Shown here piece by piece: positions 1 through 10,165 of a stretch of 42,116 bases of DNA. Where the stretch lies: NCBI GenBank assembly GCA_021324775.1, contig JAJPIM010000033.1, positions 1 to 42,116 on the forward strand. The letters run 5' to 3'. The notes below the pieces were generated by a model. The model had not been told where the DNA came from. It saw nothing but the letters and a program-made list of their open reading frames with translations, and ran no database searches. The position numbers and the translations under genes are program-made. The DNA is from Gemmatimonadota bacterium. GTDB taxonomy: Bacteria; Gemmatimonadota; Gemmatimonadetes; Gemmatimonadales; Gemmatimonadaceae. Positions within the stretch are counted from its first letter, which is position 1, and each line of letters starts with the position of its first letter.

Positions 1-622
1 AAAGCCACGCCCGAAGCGCGTCGCGCGCTCGCGCCGGCATGAGGCGGCTTCCGCGATGTCCGGAGGCACACGCCGCGCACACGATGCCGCCCATCGGATG
101 GCTGAATGGGAACCGCCCGTCGCGATCGACCGGCGCGTGGCATGCGCTGCACACATCGATCGTCGGTGCGAACCCCAGCTCCGCGACGATGTGCCACGCG
201 CCGGCAAGTGTCGCATCCAGGGCGCGCCCCGGCATGTCCGGCGCGGACGCGATCCCATCCAGAGCACCACCCACGGCGTCGTAGAGTCCCGGCTGCGCGT
301 CTTCCCGCGCGAACCGGAGTGCCAGCTCGGCGATCGCCGACGCCCCCGTGAATCGCTCGAGCGATTCCGCCAGCGCGGGGCGCGCGTGCGTCACGTCGAA
401 GGCAGTCAGCGTCTGCAGGTCTCGCGTCGGCCGCACCGACATCTGGGCCTCACCCTCGGCGAACAGGTCCGCGGCCGACCCGTGGCGTGATCGCGACCGG
501 CGCGCGCCTCTCGCCAGCGCGGACTGCAGGCCGGCCTCGCGAGTCAGCAGCCGGTAAATTCGTGACGTTTCGAGGTAGTCGAATGCGTGCAGCACGACTG
601 CATCGGTCACGAGAAGGGGCAT
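1..622 (-). CDS. recO: DNA repair protein RecO (partial, C-terminus beyond window)
   Basis: RecO helps RecR load RecA onto SSB-coated single-stranded DNA in the RecFOR recombination-repair pathway. The minus strand reads openly from an ATG at 622 to the window edge, giving about 207 residues. The N-terminus (MPLLVTDAVVLHAFDYLETS) fits the RecO OB fold, followed by the basic stretch ARGARRSRSR near residues 38-47. A four-cysteine zinc site is visible at C158/C161 and C182/C185, with the typical FPFSHPMGG segment between the pairs. Roughly 30-50 C-terminal residues should lie outside the window. An in-frame ATG at 649 would add nine residues; I prefer 622 because family members start near there. 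It lies 41 bp downstream of btuB on the same strand. Recognition is by sequence pattern; no database search was possible. Confidence 0.88.
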   Translation of the reverse strand, partial: MPLLVTDAVVLHAFDYLETSRIYRLLTREAGLQSALARGARRSRSRHGSAADLFAEGEAQMSVRPTRDLQTLTAFDVTHARPALAESLERFTGASAIAELALRFAREDAQPGLYDAVGGALDGIASAPDMPGRALDATLAGAWHIVAELGFAPTIDVCSACHAPVDRDGRFPFSHPMGGIVCAACASGHRGSRLMPARARDALRAWL

Positions 623-663
623 GCCGAAATGTAGCCGCGGCGCTTCCATGCCCTGCGGACGGT

Positions 664-2715
664 CTACCGCGTGACTTCGATCCGGCCTCCGACCAGCACG
701 GTCCGCCCCGGCGCCGCGTAGGTCGCGATCTCGTCGTAGTGACGGTTGAACACGTTCACGACGCGGGCCGTGAGACTCACGTTCGGCCCGTGCGCCGCCG
801 CCTGGAAGAGCCGGTAGTCACCGGTGAGGTCCCACGTCGTGTAGCCCGCGAGGACGACCCGGCTGTCGCTGTCGAAGTCGATGTCATCGCGTGTCCCGAC
901 GAAATGCGCCGTGACGCCGAATGACCCCTTGCTCGAGAGCGAGTGGCGGAACGTGCCGCTGAACTCGTGCGACGGCCGGCGAATCAGCCGGTCGCCGACG
1001 ATGTACTGGCCGGTCCCCGAGGTGTCGAACCCGACATCGGTCACGCGCGTGCGCAGGAAGGTGTACGCCAGGTTGAGGGAGGTCCCGGCGACCGGGCCGG
1101 CGAGAAATGCGAGTTCGACCCCGTCGGCCCGCGCACCCGCGACGTTCACGTAGTTGGTCGGGGTCGTCGTGCCGGGGAGAATGGTCGACACCGGCGTGTA
1201 GTCGACGATGTTCTCGAATAACTGATTGAAATAGGTACCGGACAGCGTCAGCCCCTGCCCGAACGGCGTCTCGCTGATGCCCGCCTCCCATCCGATCGAA
1301 TGTTCAGGGCGGAGCTTGGCGTTGCCGGAGTCGAACGGCACGGCCGAGAAGTTTTGCTCGAAGGTCGGCTCCTTGTACGCGCTGCCGAACGACGCGTGGA
1401 GCTGCCCGCCGGTGCCGATCGCGTAACCCAGGCCGACGCGATACGTGCCGTATGTGCCGAATGCGCTGTTGTCATCGAGTCGCACGCCCGCCGTGTACGA
1501 GGCGAGATTGCCGACGTTGCCGACCACCTGGGCGTACGCCGCGCCGATGCGCCGGAAGCGCGCCACAGGGGCGCCGATCGACGTGTCCACGCTCCCGCCG
1601 CCCAGGGCGAACTCATCGGACGAGCGGGTCCGGTTCGTCTGCCCCTCCTCGCCGCCGCCCGCGGTGAACACCGCACCAGCGATGTGCGCATCGAGCCGCG
1701 CATCGACCCCCACACGCTGGTCGACCTCACGCTGGAACGATTGCGAGAACGTGCTGTCGGTGATCGGTACGTCGGGTGGGTTGATGTCGGCGACATCCTG
1801 GCTGTTGGAGGTCAGGAGGATGTGCCCATCGAATACACGGCTGAACGAGTGCGCCGCGTCGAGCGCGAAGGACGAGCCTTCGTCACGACTGTACTGGTTG
1901 TGATCGACCGGCGTCCCGTCGCCCACCGTCGGGAAGTGATAGTCCATCGTGTGGTAGCGCGCCGTGAGTGCCGCGGACGTCGGGGTGTTCAGTCCGTAGT
2001 CGACCCGGCCCGACATCTCGCCGTTGAGCATCTGGTTGTTGAACGGCAGGATGCCGTTGGTCGACTGGCGATCGCCACCGGCGGAGTATCCGAAGGGGCC
2101 GAGTCCCCCGCTCACCGCGGCCGTACCATCGAGGGTGCTGTAGGTGCCGCCGTTGACGCCGAGGTATCCGGCGATCGGTCCGCTGCCCCGCACGGTGAAG
2201 ATCTGAATGACACCCGACATGGCATCCGATCCGTAGAGCACGCTCGATGGACCGCGCAGGATTTCGATGCGGTCGACGTTTGCCGTCGTGAGGTAGTCGA
2301 ACGAGAACGAGCCCCCCGGAAGGTTGAGCGGCACGCCATCGAGGAGGACTTTGACGTATCCGCTCTGGCCGCCGCGCATGAAGAGTGACGTCTGGCTCCC
2401 GAACGATCCGCTCTGGACGACCGTGGCGCCCGCGACGTCCTGCAGTGCTTCGGCGACGGTCGTGATCCCGCGAGCGCGAAGGTCCTCGCCCGTCAGGACC
2501 GTCGTCGATGCCGTCGGCACCGACTCCGCGATCGGCACCTTGGTCGCCGTCACGACGACCGGCGTCAGGGTCCCCGTATCGGAGACGGTCTGGGTGCGCG
2601 TCACCGGCTGGGTGTGGGTGGCCGACTGCGCCAGCGCAGCAGCGGAAACGACCGGAAGGGCGATGCACGCCGCAACGGCCGCGCGGGTCAGATATGAGAG
2701 GTGCGGTGCGGTCAT
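664..2715 (-). CDS. btuB: TonB-dependent outer-membrane receptor, BtuB-like (cobalamin)
   Basis: This is a 683-residue outer-membrane receptor that would import a large nutrient, here most likely vitamin B12, using TonB energy. The start at 2715 overlaps the btuD stop by 4 bp (ATGA), so the two are probably translationally coupled; longer in-frame starts would precede the signal peptide. Residues 1-30 form a signal peptide ending near ALAQS. A TonB-box-like TPVVVTATK follows, then a plug domain with the usual ITTVAEALQDVAG, FMRGG and IEILRGPSSVLYGSDAMSGV segments. The rest is an alternating-strand barrel with the typical C-terminal region. The cobalamin assignment rests on the operon: it is the last gene behind a cobalamin riboswitch and the btuFCD transporter. 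Sequence alone would also allow an iron-siderophore receptor. Confidence 0.88.
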   Translation of the reverse strand: MTAPHLSYLTRAAVAACIALPVVSAAALAQSATHTQPVTRTQTVSDTGTLTPVVVTATKVPIAESVPTASTTVLTGEDLRARGITTVAEALQDVAGATVVQSGSFGSQTSLFMRGGQSGYVKVLLDGVPLNLPGGSFSFDYLTTANVDRIEILRGPSSVLYGSDAMSGVIQIFTVRGSGPIAGYLGVNGGTYSTLDGTAAVSGGLGPFGYSAGGDRQSTNGILPFNNQMLNGEMSGRVDYGLNTPTSAALTARYHTMDYHFPTVGDGTPVDHNQYSRDEGSSFALDAAHSFSRVFDGHILLTSNSQDVADINPPDVPITDSTFSQSFQREVDQRVGVDARLDAHIAGAVFTAGGGEEGQTNRTRSSDEFALGGGSVDTSIGAPVARFRRIGAAYAQVVGNVGNLASYTAGVRLDDNSAFGTYGTYRVGLGYAIGTGGQLHASFGSAYKEPTFEQNFSAVPFDSGNAKLRPEHSIGWEAGISETPFGQGLTLSGTYFNQLFENIVDYTPVSTILPGTTTPTNYVNVAGARADGVELAFLAGPVAGTSLNLAYTFLRTRVTDVGFDTSGTGQYIVGDRLIRRPSHEFSGTFRHSLSSKGSFGVTAHFVGTRDDIDFDSDSRVVLAGYTTWDLTGDYRLFQAAAHGPNVSLTARVVNVFNRHYDEIATYAAPGRTVLVGGRIEVTR

Positions 2716-3533
2716 GTCTCCATGGGACGATGAACAGTAACAGGTGACGGCGCACGAAGCGGAATCAGCATCGGAGCGCCTACGGCAGGATCTCGCGCGA
2801 CGACGAGGGGCCAATCGTAAACCCGTTCCAGTATGCCACCCGTCATCACCGCGTTGGGCGGTCCCTGCGCGGCGATCGTGCCGGCATGCAGCAGTACCAC
2901 GTGCTGGGCGAATCGCGCGACCAGATTGAGCTGATGAGTGATGAGCAGCACGCCCATTCCGTCACGTGCGAGCTCCGCCAGCAGCTCGAATACCGCCATC
3001 TCGTGTCCCACGTCGAGGAAGGTCGTGGGCTCGTCGAGCACGAGCAGGCGCCCGCCCTGCGCCAGCGCTCGGGCGATCCGGACGCGCTGCCACTCGCCGC
3101 CGGATAACTCGTCCGTGTGGCGTTCGAGAAACCCGCCCACCCCGGCGCGCTCGACAGCCGCAGTCACGGCCCGGTCGCCTCCCGGGTCGCTCGTGCTCCA
3201 GACGCTCGCGTATGGAAACCGCCCCAGGGCGATGTACTCACGGACGGTCATCGGGAATGCAGGTTCTTCGCGCTGCGGGACGACCGCGGCCCGCCGCGCC
3301 GCATCGCGCAGTGACATCTGGCCGAGCGTCACGCCACCGATCGCGATGTCGCCTCCGGCCAGCGGCACGCGGCGCAGCAGCGCCTTCACCAGCGTGCTCT
3401 TGCCGCTGCCGTTCGGCCCGGTCACAGCAGTGATGTTCCCGCTCTGCGCCGCAAAGGTGACCCCGGCCACTGCCAGCCCCCCGGCGCCGGCGTAGCGCAC
3501 CCTGGCGTCGCGAAACTCGATGGCGGCGGTCAT
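2712..3533 (-). CDS. btuD: ABC transporter ATP-binding protein, cobalamin uptake (BtuD-like)
   Basis: This 273-residue cytoplasmic ATPase would drive B12 import through the adjacent permease. Walker A (GPNGSGKST) lies at residues 39-47, a Q-loop (VVPQREE) at about 84-90, the signature LSGGEWQR at 143-150, Walker B with catalytic glutamate (LLVLDEPT) at 163-170, and the H-loop histidine in LLITHQLN. The layout matches the FecE/BtuD/HmuV subfamily. It overlaps the permease gene upstream by 4 bp and btuB downstream by 4 bp. The subfamily also serves siderophores and haem; cobalamin specificity is inferred from the riboswitch that precedes the operon. Confidence 0.92.
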   Translation of the reverse strand: MTAAIEFRDARVRYAGAGGLAVAGVTFAAQSGNITAVTGPNGSGKSTLVKALLRRVPLAGGDIAIGGVTLGQMSLRDAARRAAVVPQREEPAFPMTVREYIALGRFPYASVWSTSDPGGDRAVTAAVERAGVGGFLERHTDELSGGEWQRVRIARALAQGGRLLVLDEPTTFLDVGHEMAVFELLAELARDGMGVLLITHQLNLVARFAQHVVLLHAGTIAAQGPPNAVMTGGILERVYDWPLVVARDPAVGAPMLIPLRAPSPVTVHRPMET

Positions 3534-4513
3534 GACCGCGCGGCCAGCCGCCGCAGTTGGAACAGGAAGAACGGGACGCCCAACAGCGCGGTCACCGCGC
3601 CAAGCGGCAGCTCGGCGGGCGGACGAACCGTGCGGGCCACGACGTCGGCACTGATCACCAGGGCCGCGCCTACTATGGCCGCTCCGCAGAGCAATGTCCG
3701 GTACTGGCGAAGTCCCGCCGCGCGCACCATGTGCGGCACGACCAGTCCGACGAATCCCACGAGCCCCGCAGCCGCGACCGTGGACGCCGCAAGCAGTGCC
3801 GCCGCCAGATAGGCCCGGCGGCTGGCCCGCTCGACGTCGACGCCGAGGGCCGCCGCGCCATCGTCACCGAGGGCCAGGGCATCGAGATCGCGCGCCCACA
3901 CGATCAGCGCGCCTCCCCCGATCACCACGTACGCCGCCAGCCACGTCACACGCTGCCACTCGGCTCCGTCGACGGAACCCATCATCCACCAGAGCGCCCC
4001 GCGCACGGATTCCGGCGGAGCGGTCGCGTAGGCGACCATGATCGCGGCGTTGGCGAAGGCCCCCACGACGACACCGGCCATCAGCAAGAGCCGCACATCG
4101 GCCCGCCCGCCGGCGATGCGGGCAATCGTCAGCACGAGAGCGGCCGCCCCCGCCGCTCCCGCGAACGCAGCGAGTGGCACCCCCACAACGGTATTCCAGT
4201 GGAACGCGATCGCCGCCACGGCGCCGACGGCCGCGCCCCCTGAGACGCCGAGCAGGTACGGCTCGGCGAGACCATTGCGCAGGGTGCCTTGCATTGCCGC
4301 GCCGCTCATGCCCAGTGCGGCGCCAACGAGGGCGGCGAGCGCCACGCGAGGGAGGCGGATCGCCTGAACGATCGTGACCGTGGTGGTATCGCCGTGCCCG
4401 GCGAGCGCCGCCCAGACGGCCGCCGGCGAGAGGCCCACTGGACCCAGGGCGACGCCCAGCAGCGCAGCCGCGGCGAGGCCGAGGGATGCGACGATCCAGA
4501 ATCTTGCACGCAC
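3530..4513 (-). CDS. btuC: FecCD-family ABC permease, cobalamin uptake (BtuC-like)
   Basis: This 327-residue inner-membrane permease of the BtuC/FecCD family would form, as a homodimer, the channel for B12 import. It is hydrophobic throughout, consistent with about ten membrane helices. Family landmarks are present: LPRVALAALVGAALGMSGAAMQG near residues 53-75, a GVSGGAAVG stretch shortly after, and FVGLVVPHMVR near residue 260. The stop overlaps the btuD start (ATGA), and the gene begins 64 bp downstream of btuF. The alternative, a siderophore permease, is made unlikely by the cobalamin riboswitch upstream of the operon. Confidence 0.92.
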   Translation of the reverse strand: MRARFWIVASLGLAAAALLGVALGPVGLSPAAVWAALAGHGDTTTVTIVQAIRLPRVALAALVGAALGMSGAAMQGTLRNGLAEPYLLGVSGGAAVGAVAAIAFHWNTVVGVPLAAFAGAAGAAALVLTIARIAGGRADVRLLLMAGVVVGAFANAAIMVAYATAPPESVRGALWWMMGSVDGAEWQRVTWLAAYVVIGGGALIVWARDLDALALGDDGAAALGVDVERASRRAYLAAALLAASTVAAAGLVGFVGLVVPHMVRAAGLRQYRTLLCGAAIVGAALVISADVVARTVRPPAELPLGAVTALLGVPFFLFQLRRLAARS

Positions 4514-4577
4514 GGCTCAGCGCACCACGTCGCGTGGCACCTGATGTAATACGTGAGGTGCCGGCCCAGAGGTCATC

Positions 4578-5516
4578 TCAGTGCACCACGCCAGGGTGGA
4601 GCAGACCCACCAGCTCGGCCGCGGCGGCTCCCATGCGGACGGACGGCATGCCAACGAGCGCCGTGTCGGGCACGAGCACCCGGTGTCCACTGTCCGCGAG
4701 CCAGCGCTGCCAGCGCGGATCGCTCCGCATCGCGCGCACCGTTGCGCCGGTGGTGAGCACGACCGAGGGGTTTCGGCGGAGCAGGTCTTCGAGCGACACC
4801 TGCGGGGCGGGATCGGACATCGCGCCGTACACGTTGTGGGCGCCGGCATCGGCAAGCAGGTCGTTGAGGTAGCTGCCACCGCCGATGACTCGGAGCGGCG
4901 CGATTTCGACGGGCCACACGACACTCACCGGCGCGAGGCCGGCTGTCGACGCGCGCACTCTGGCGAGCGACGCCGTCACCGAGTCATCCACCGCCCGCGC
5001 CGCCGCGCTGTCGTGCAGCGCCGCCCCGAGCAGCGAGAGGATGCGGTGGAAGTCGGCGAGCCGGTCCTCCCGCACGCTGAGGGTCGCGACCCCGGCTGCC
5101 TTGAGACGGCCAACCGCATCGCGGTTGTCGGCGGCGGCGTACAGCAGCACCAGATCCGGGTGCACGGACAGGACCGCTTCCACGTTGGGTCTCAGGCCGT
5201 TGCCCAGGTCCGCGACCGGGAGCGCCGCGGGCGGATAGGTGTCCCACCGCGTCCGTCCGACGACATGGTTCCCCTGCCCCATCGCGAACAGCATCTCGGT
5301 GGTCGCCGGATTGAGCGAGACGATGCGACGAGGCGGACCGCTCGGCGTGCGAAGGGTGTCGCCGAAGTCATCCACGATGGCTTTGGCCACTGGAGGGCTG
5401 TCGGCATTCGAGAGCGGGCGGCGGGCAGCCGGCGGTGAGCCGCTGCCGCACGCGGCCAGCGCCGCGAGCGAGAGCGCCGTGCTGGCCGGTACGGCGATGC
5501 GGCGGGCGAACGCCAC
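4578..5516 (-). CDS. btuF: Cobalamin-binding lipoprotein of the ABC importer (BtuF-like)
   Basis: This 312-residue periplasmic substrate-binding protein delivers B12 to BtuCD. The N-terminus has a basic start, a hydrophobic stretch and a lipobox (LAALAAC followed by GSG), so it is probably a lipoprotein. The TroA/BtuF-type fold is indicated by RIVSLNPATTEMLFAMG, WDTYPP, the linker region around PDLVLL, and GGGSYLNDLLADAGAHNVYG in the second lobe. The start is GTG at 5516, with a purine-rich ribosome site (GGGGGAGGG) just upstream. It is the first gene after the cobalamin riboswitch, which supports the substrate. Related iron-chelate binding proteins share the fold. Confidence 0.88.
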   Translation of the reverse strand: MAFARRIAVPASTALSLAALAACGSGSPPAARRPLSNADSPPVAKAIVDDFGDTLRTPSGPPRRIVSLNPATTEMLFAMGQGNHVVGRTRWDTYPPAALPVADLGNGLRPNVEAVLSVHPDLVLLYAAADNRDAVGRLKAAGVATLSVREDRLADFHRILSLLGAALHDSAAARAVDDSVTASLARVRASTAGLAPVSVVWPVEIAPLRVIGGGSYLNDLLADAGAHNVYGAMSDPAPQVSLEDLLRRNPSVVLTTGATVRAMRSDPRWQRWLADSGHRVLVPDTALVGMPSVRMGAAAAELVGLLHPGVVH

Positions 5517-5532
5517 GAGCCCTCCCCCGAGG
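5517..5532 (-). promoter_or_regulatory. btuF ribosome-binding site within a small hairpin
   Basis: On the minus strand, CCTC (5532-5529), loop GGGG, then GAGG (5524-5521) can form a short stem containing the purine-rich ribosome site of btuF, 4-5 nt before its GTG start. It sits 27 nt downstream of the riboswitch core, so ligand control of translation initiation through this stem is possible. The stem has only four base pairs, so its role is an inference. Confidence 0.4.
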
Positions 5533-5554
5533 ACTGTGAGTGTGGCGCGGATGG

Positions 5555-5709
5555 TGAGCGTCTACTGGCTCCAGGCCGCGTCGCTCGCCTTCCCAATGCC
5601 ATGCGGCATCAGTGGCACATCCGAGCTCGCGTCGTGCCCGATACAGTGGCGGGGCCGCGCCGGCATTGCACCGGCTTCCGGTCTCACCGTCCGCGATCGT
5701 TCAGTTGGT
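5555..5709 (-). ncRNA. Cobalamin riboswitch
   Basis: Read on the minus strand, the leader of the btu operon contains the conserved cobalamin-aptamer elements in the right order. These are GGTGAGACCGGAAGCCGGTG, then AATGCCGGCGCGGCCCCGCC and CACTGTA (B12-box-like, 5641-5652). Next come GAGCTCGGATGTGCCACTG (second GCCACTG at 5605-5616), a small ATGCCGCATGGCAT hairpin, GGGAAGGCGAG (5584-5594), and the closing GAGCCAGTAGACG (5559-5571). This matches the known cobalamin riboswitch consensus closely. In this family, cobalamin binding lowers expression of downstream B12 uptake genes. The first gene downstream is btuF. Boundaries are approximate; class (adenosyl- or hydroxo-/methylcobalamin) cannot be settled by eye, although the large peripheral hairpin suggests the adenosyl type. 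Confidence 0.93.
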
Positions 5710-5715
5710 TGCGCG

Positions 5716-5744
5716 AATCTACCCCTTGGATTCTACGCCGGCAA
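5716..5744 (-). promoter_or_regulatory. Putative sigma-70 promoter of the btu operon
   Basis: On the minus strand, TTGCCG (5744-5739) and TAGATT (5721-5716) are separated by 17 bp, each matching the -35 and -10 consensus at four of six positions. The expected start near 5709 would begin just before the riboswitch. The elements overlap the 3' end of the upstream gene, whose stop is at 5719-5721. Confidence 0.5.
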
Positions 5745-6834
5745 GCGGTAGCACGGGACGCGGGCGCCGCGTGAATGCGCGGGCCAGCGCGCCGAGCATC
5801 GCCGCGCCGATCGCCGTCAGCACCAGTGCGAAGTACAGCGTGCGGCGGTCGCCGATGATGACGGGCACGATCACCCGTGCCGCACTACCGGCCGGCACAT
5901 CCTGTGCGATGAACCGCCGGAATGTCCGCCCCTGGATCGACACTGGGTCCACCTCGCGGAGCCGCGGCGCTTCCGCCCGGGCCGCCGGTTCCTCGAGCAG
6001 GATCTCCATCACCGATACCTGGCCTGCGGACGGCCGCGCCAGTGGAAACGCCGACGACGGGAGCGTATACGTGAACGAGATCTGCTTCAATCCTGGAGCG
6101 ATCGGCGCGAAGATCTCGAAATCGCTGTGCACGACCGTGACCGCGTCCGCCGACATGTCGCCCTGGCCGACACGGACGCCCTCTGCCCCTGGCGGAATGC
6201 TCGTGTGCCATGTCGGCCGGTCGCCTGACGCGGCTGGGGACACGAGGGTGACCGACGAATCGTTGGAGAGCTCGAAGACCTCGACCACCGTCCGCGATCC
6301 GCCGGCGCCCGGCGCCGACACGATCAGATGGCGGCCCCGGATCTGGATGGGGACGTGTTGGGACGTCGTATCGAACACGGTGATCTCGGCATCCGGGCCG
6401 CGCGTCACGGGCTGGACGAGCGGCTGCGAGAAATACGCGATGCCGTCGTAGCTCGCCGAGACGAAATACACGGCGTCGCTGGCGCCGCGCGGCTGATACC
6501 GAAACATGAACTGGCCGCTCGCATCGGTGCGGAGCGAATCCATAGGGCCGGCCGTATCGGAGCCCACACGGTGAAGTGTGACCCACGTGTCCGCGAGCGC
6601 GGTCGCGGTGTGCGGCCCCTGATGGACGACCCGGCCGTAGACGCGCCTCGCCGCCGGCGGTGCGCCGGATGTGCCGCGCGGTACTACAGCCGTCGTCGCC
6701 GGGTCCGCGCCCTGTCCGGCACCCGGTGCGGCATTCTGGGCGGATGCGCTGCGAGCGGAGGAGCCGATCAGACCACACACGCCCAATGCGAGCCACAGAC
6801 ACCGCGTCCGGCCCCGCGTGAGTCTGCCGGACAT
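5719..6834 (-). CDS. Secreted, C-terminally membrane-anchored protein of unknown function
   Basis: This protein of about 371 residues has no assigned function. The N-terminus (after ATG 6834) is a signal peptide ending near SARSASAQN. Next comes a Ser/Ala/Pro-rich linker. A carboxypeptidase-regulatory-like beta domain follows, with VYGRVVHQ, TWVTLHRVG and TDASGQFMFRYQP segments near residues 60-125. Several beta-rich segments come after it. A single C-terminal membrane helix (about LYFALVLTAIGAAMLGALA) is followed by a basic tail. The topology suggests a periplasmic domain held to the inner membrane. It follows the bifunctional-nuclease gene by 28 bp. The ribosome site is unclear: AGGGGA sits directly against the ATG, and an in-frame GTG at 6849 is an alternative start. 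Confidence 0.75.
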   Translation of the reverse strand: MSGRLTRGRTRCLWLALGVCGLIGSSARSASAQNAAPGAGQGADPATTAVVPRGTSGAPPAARRVYGRVVHQGPHTATALADTWVTLHRVGSDTAGPMDSLRTDASGQFMFRYQPRGASDAVYFVSASYDGIAYFSQPLVQPVTRGPDAEITVFDTTSQHVPIQIRGRHLIVSAPGAGGSRTVVEVFELSNDSSVTLVSPAASGDRPTWHTSIPPGAEGVRVGQGDMSADAVTVVHSDFEIFAPIAPGLKQISFTYTLPSSAFPLARPSAGQVSVMEILLEEPAARAEAPRLREVDPVSIQGRTFRRFIAQDVPAGSAARVIVPVIIGDRRTLYFALVLTAIGAAMLGALARAFTRRPRPVLPLAGVESKG

Positions 6835-6862
6835 TCCCCTCGCGAGCACGCTGTGGGGCGGC

Positions 6863-7381
6863 TTACAGGTTGAACTTTCCGAAGTCTTCAGGGCGCAGGT
6901 TCTCGAGGTACGCCTTGAGCTGGTCCGCGGAGAGCTCTTCCGCACTCGGCGCGTCCTGATCCGCCGGCGTGAGCTCGTCGGCTCCCTCTTCGTCCGCGAC
7001 CGCGGTCAGCAGGGCCTCCGGCGCGAAGATCGGCGCCGCCATCCGCAAGGCGATCGCTATGCTGTCGGAGGGACGCGCGTCCACGTGCACCACGCCCTCG
7101 GCGCGTACGACGTGCATCTCCGCGTAGTAGGTGCTCTTCTGCACTTTGGTGATCTGGACGCGTCGCAGTGTGCCGCCGAGTCCGACGATGAGGCTCTTGC
7201 ACAGGTCGTGGGTCAGCGGTCGTTCCCGCCGGACCTGTTTCATCTCCATGATGATCGACTCTGCCTCGGCCGGACCGATCCAGATCGGGAGAAGGCGGTT
7301 GCCGCCCTTCTCCCGGAGGATCACGACGTGGCTGTTGTTCGAGCTGTCCACTCCCAGGCGCTCGACGAACACTTCGACCAT
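6863..7381 (-). CDS. Bifunctional nuclease domain (BFN/DUF151) protein
   Basis: This 172-residue protein belongs to the BFN family, whose plant founder was reported to cut both DNA and RNA. The role of the bacterial members is not settled. The family core is clear: VEVFVERLGVDSSNNSHVVI at the N-terminus, then LPIWIGPAEAESIIMEM, RPLTHDLCKSLI and ARPSDSIAIALRM. A short acidic C-terminal tail follows. The ATG at 7381 was chosen because homology begins there. The reading frame stays open upstream through the 97-bp gap to ahcY, but that stretch has no family character. An inverted repeat (GTCCCG...CGGGAC, 7447-7468) lies in the gap, without a T-run. Confidence 0.85.
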   Translation of the reverse strand: MVEVFVERLGVDSSNNSHVVILREKGGNRLLPIWIGPAEAESIIMEMKQVRRERPLTHDLCKSLIVGLGGTLRRVQITKVQKSTYYAEMHVVRAEGVVHVDARPSDSIAIALRMAAPIFAPEALLTAVADEEGADELTPADQDAPSAEELSADQLKAYLENLRPEDFGKFNL

Positions 7382-7478
7382 GATGCCGTCACGCCCCAGC
7401 GCGGCCCGGACCGGCAGGCCGTTGGCCAGCGGGCTCCGGTCCACGCGTCCCGCGCGCGGACCCGGGACGGCGCACCGG

Positions 7479-10144
<2,666 letters not shown>

Positions 10145-10165
10145 GGTGCTTGGGAGTTTACCCGG

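Noticed and set aside
7447-7468. Intrinsic terminator after ahcY
   Set aside because: The GTCCCG/CGGGAC inverted repeat has a GC-rich loop but no T-run, and the following gene is close.
10145-10165. SAM or SAH riboswitch before metK/ahcY
   Set aside because: The gap is 21 bp before metK and absent before ahcY; no room for an aptamer.
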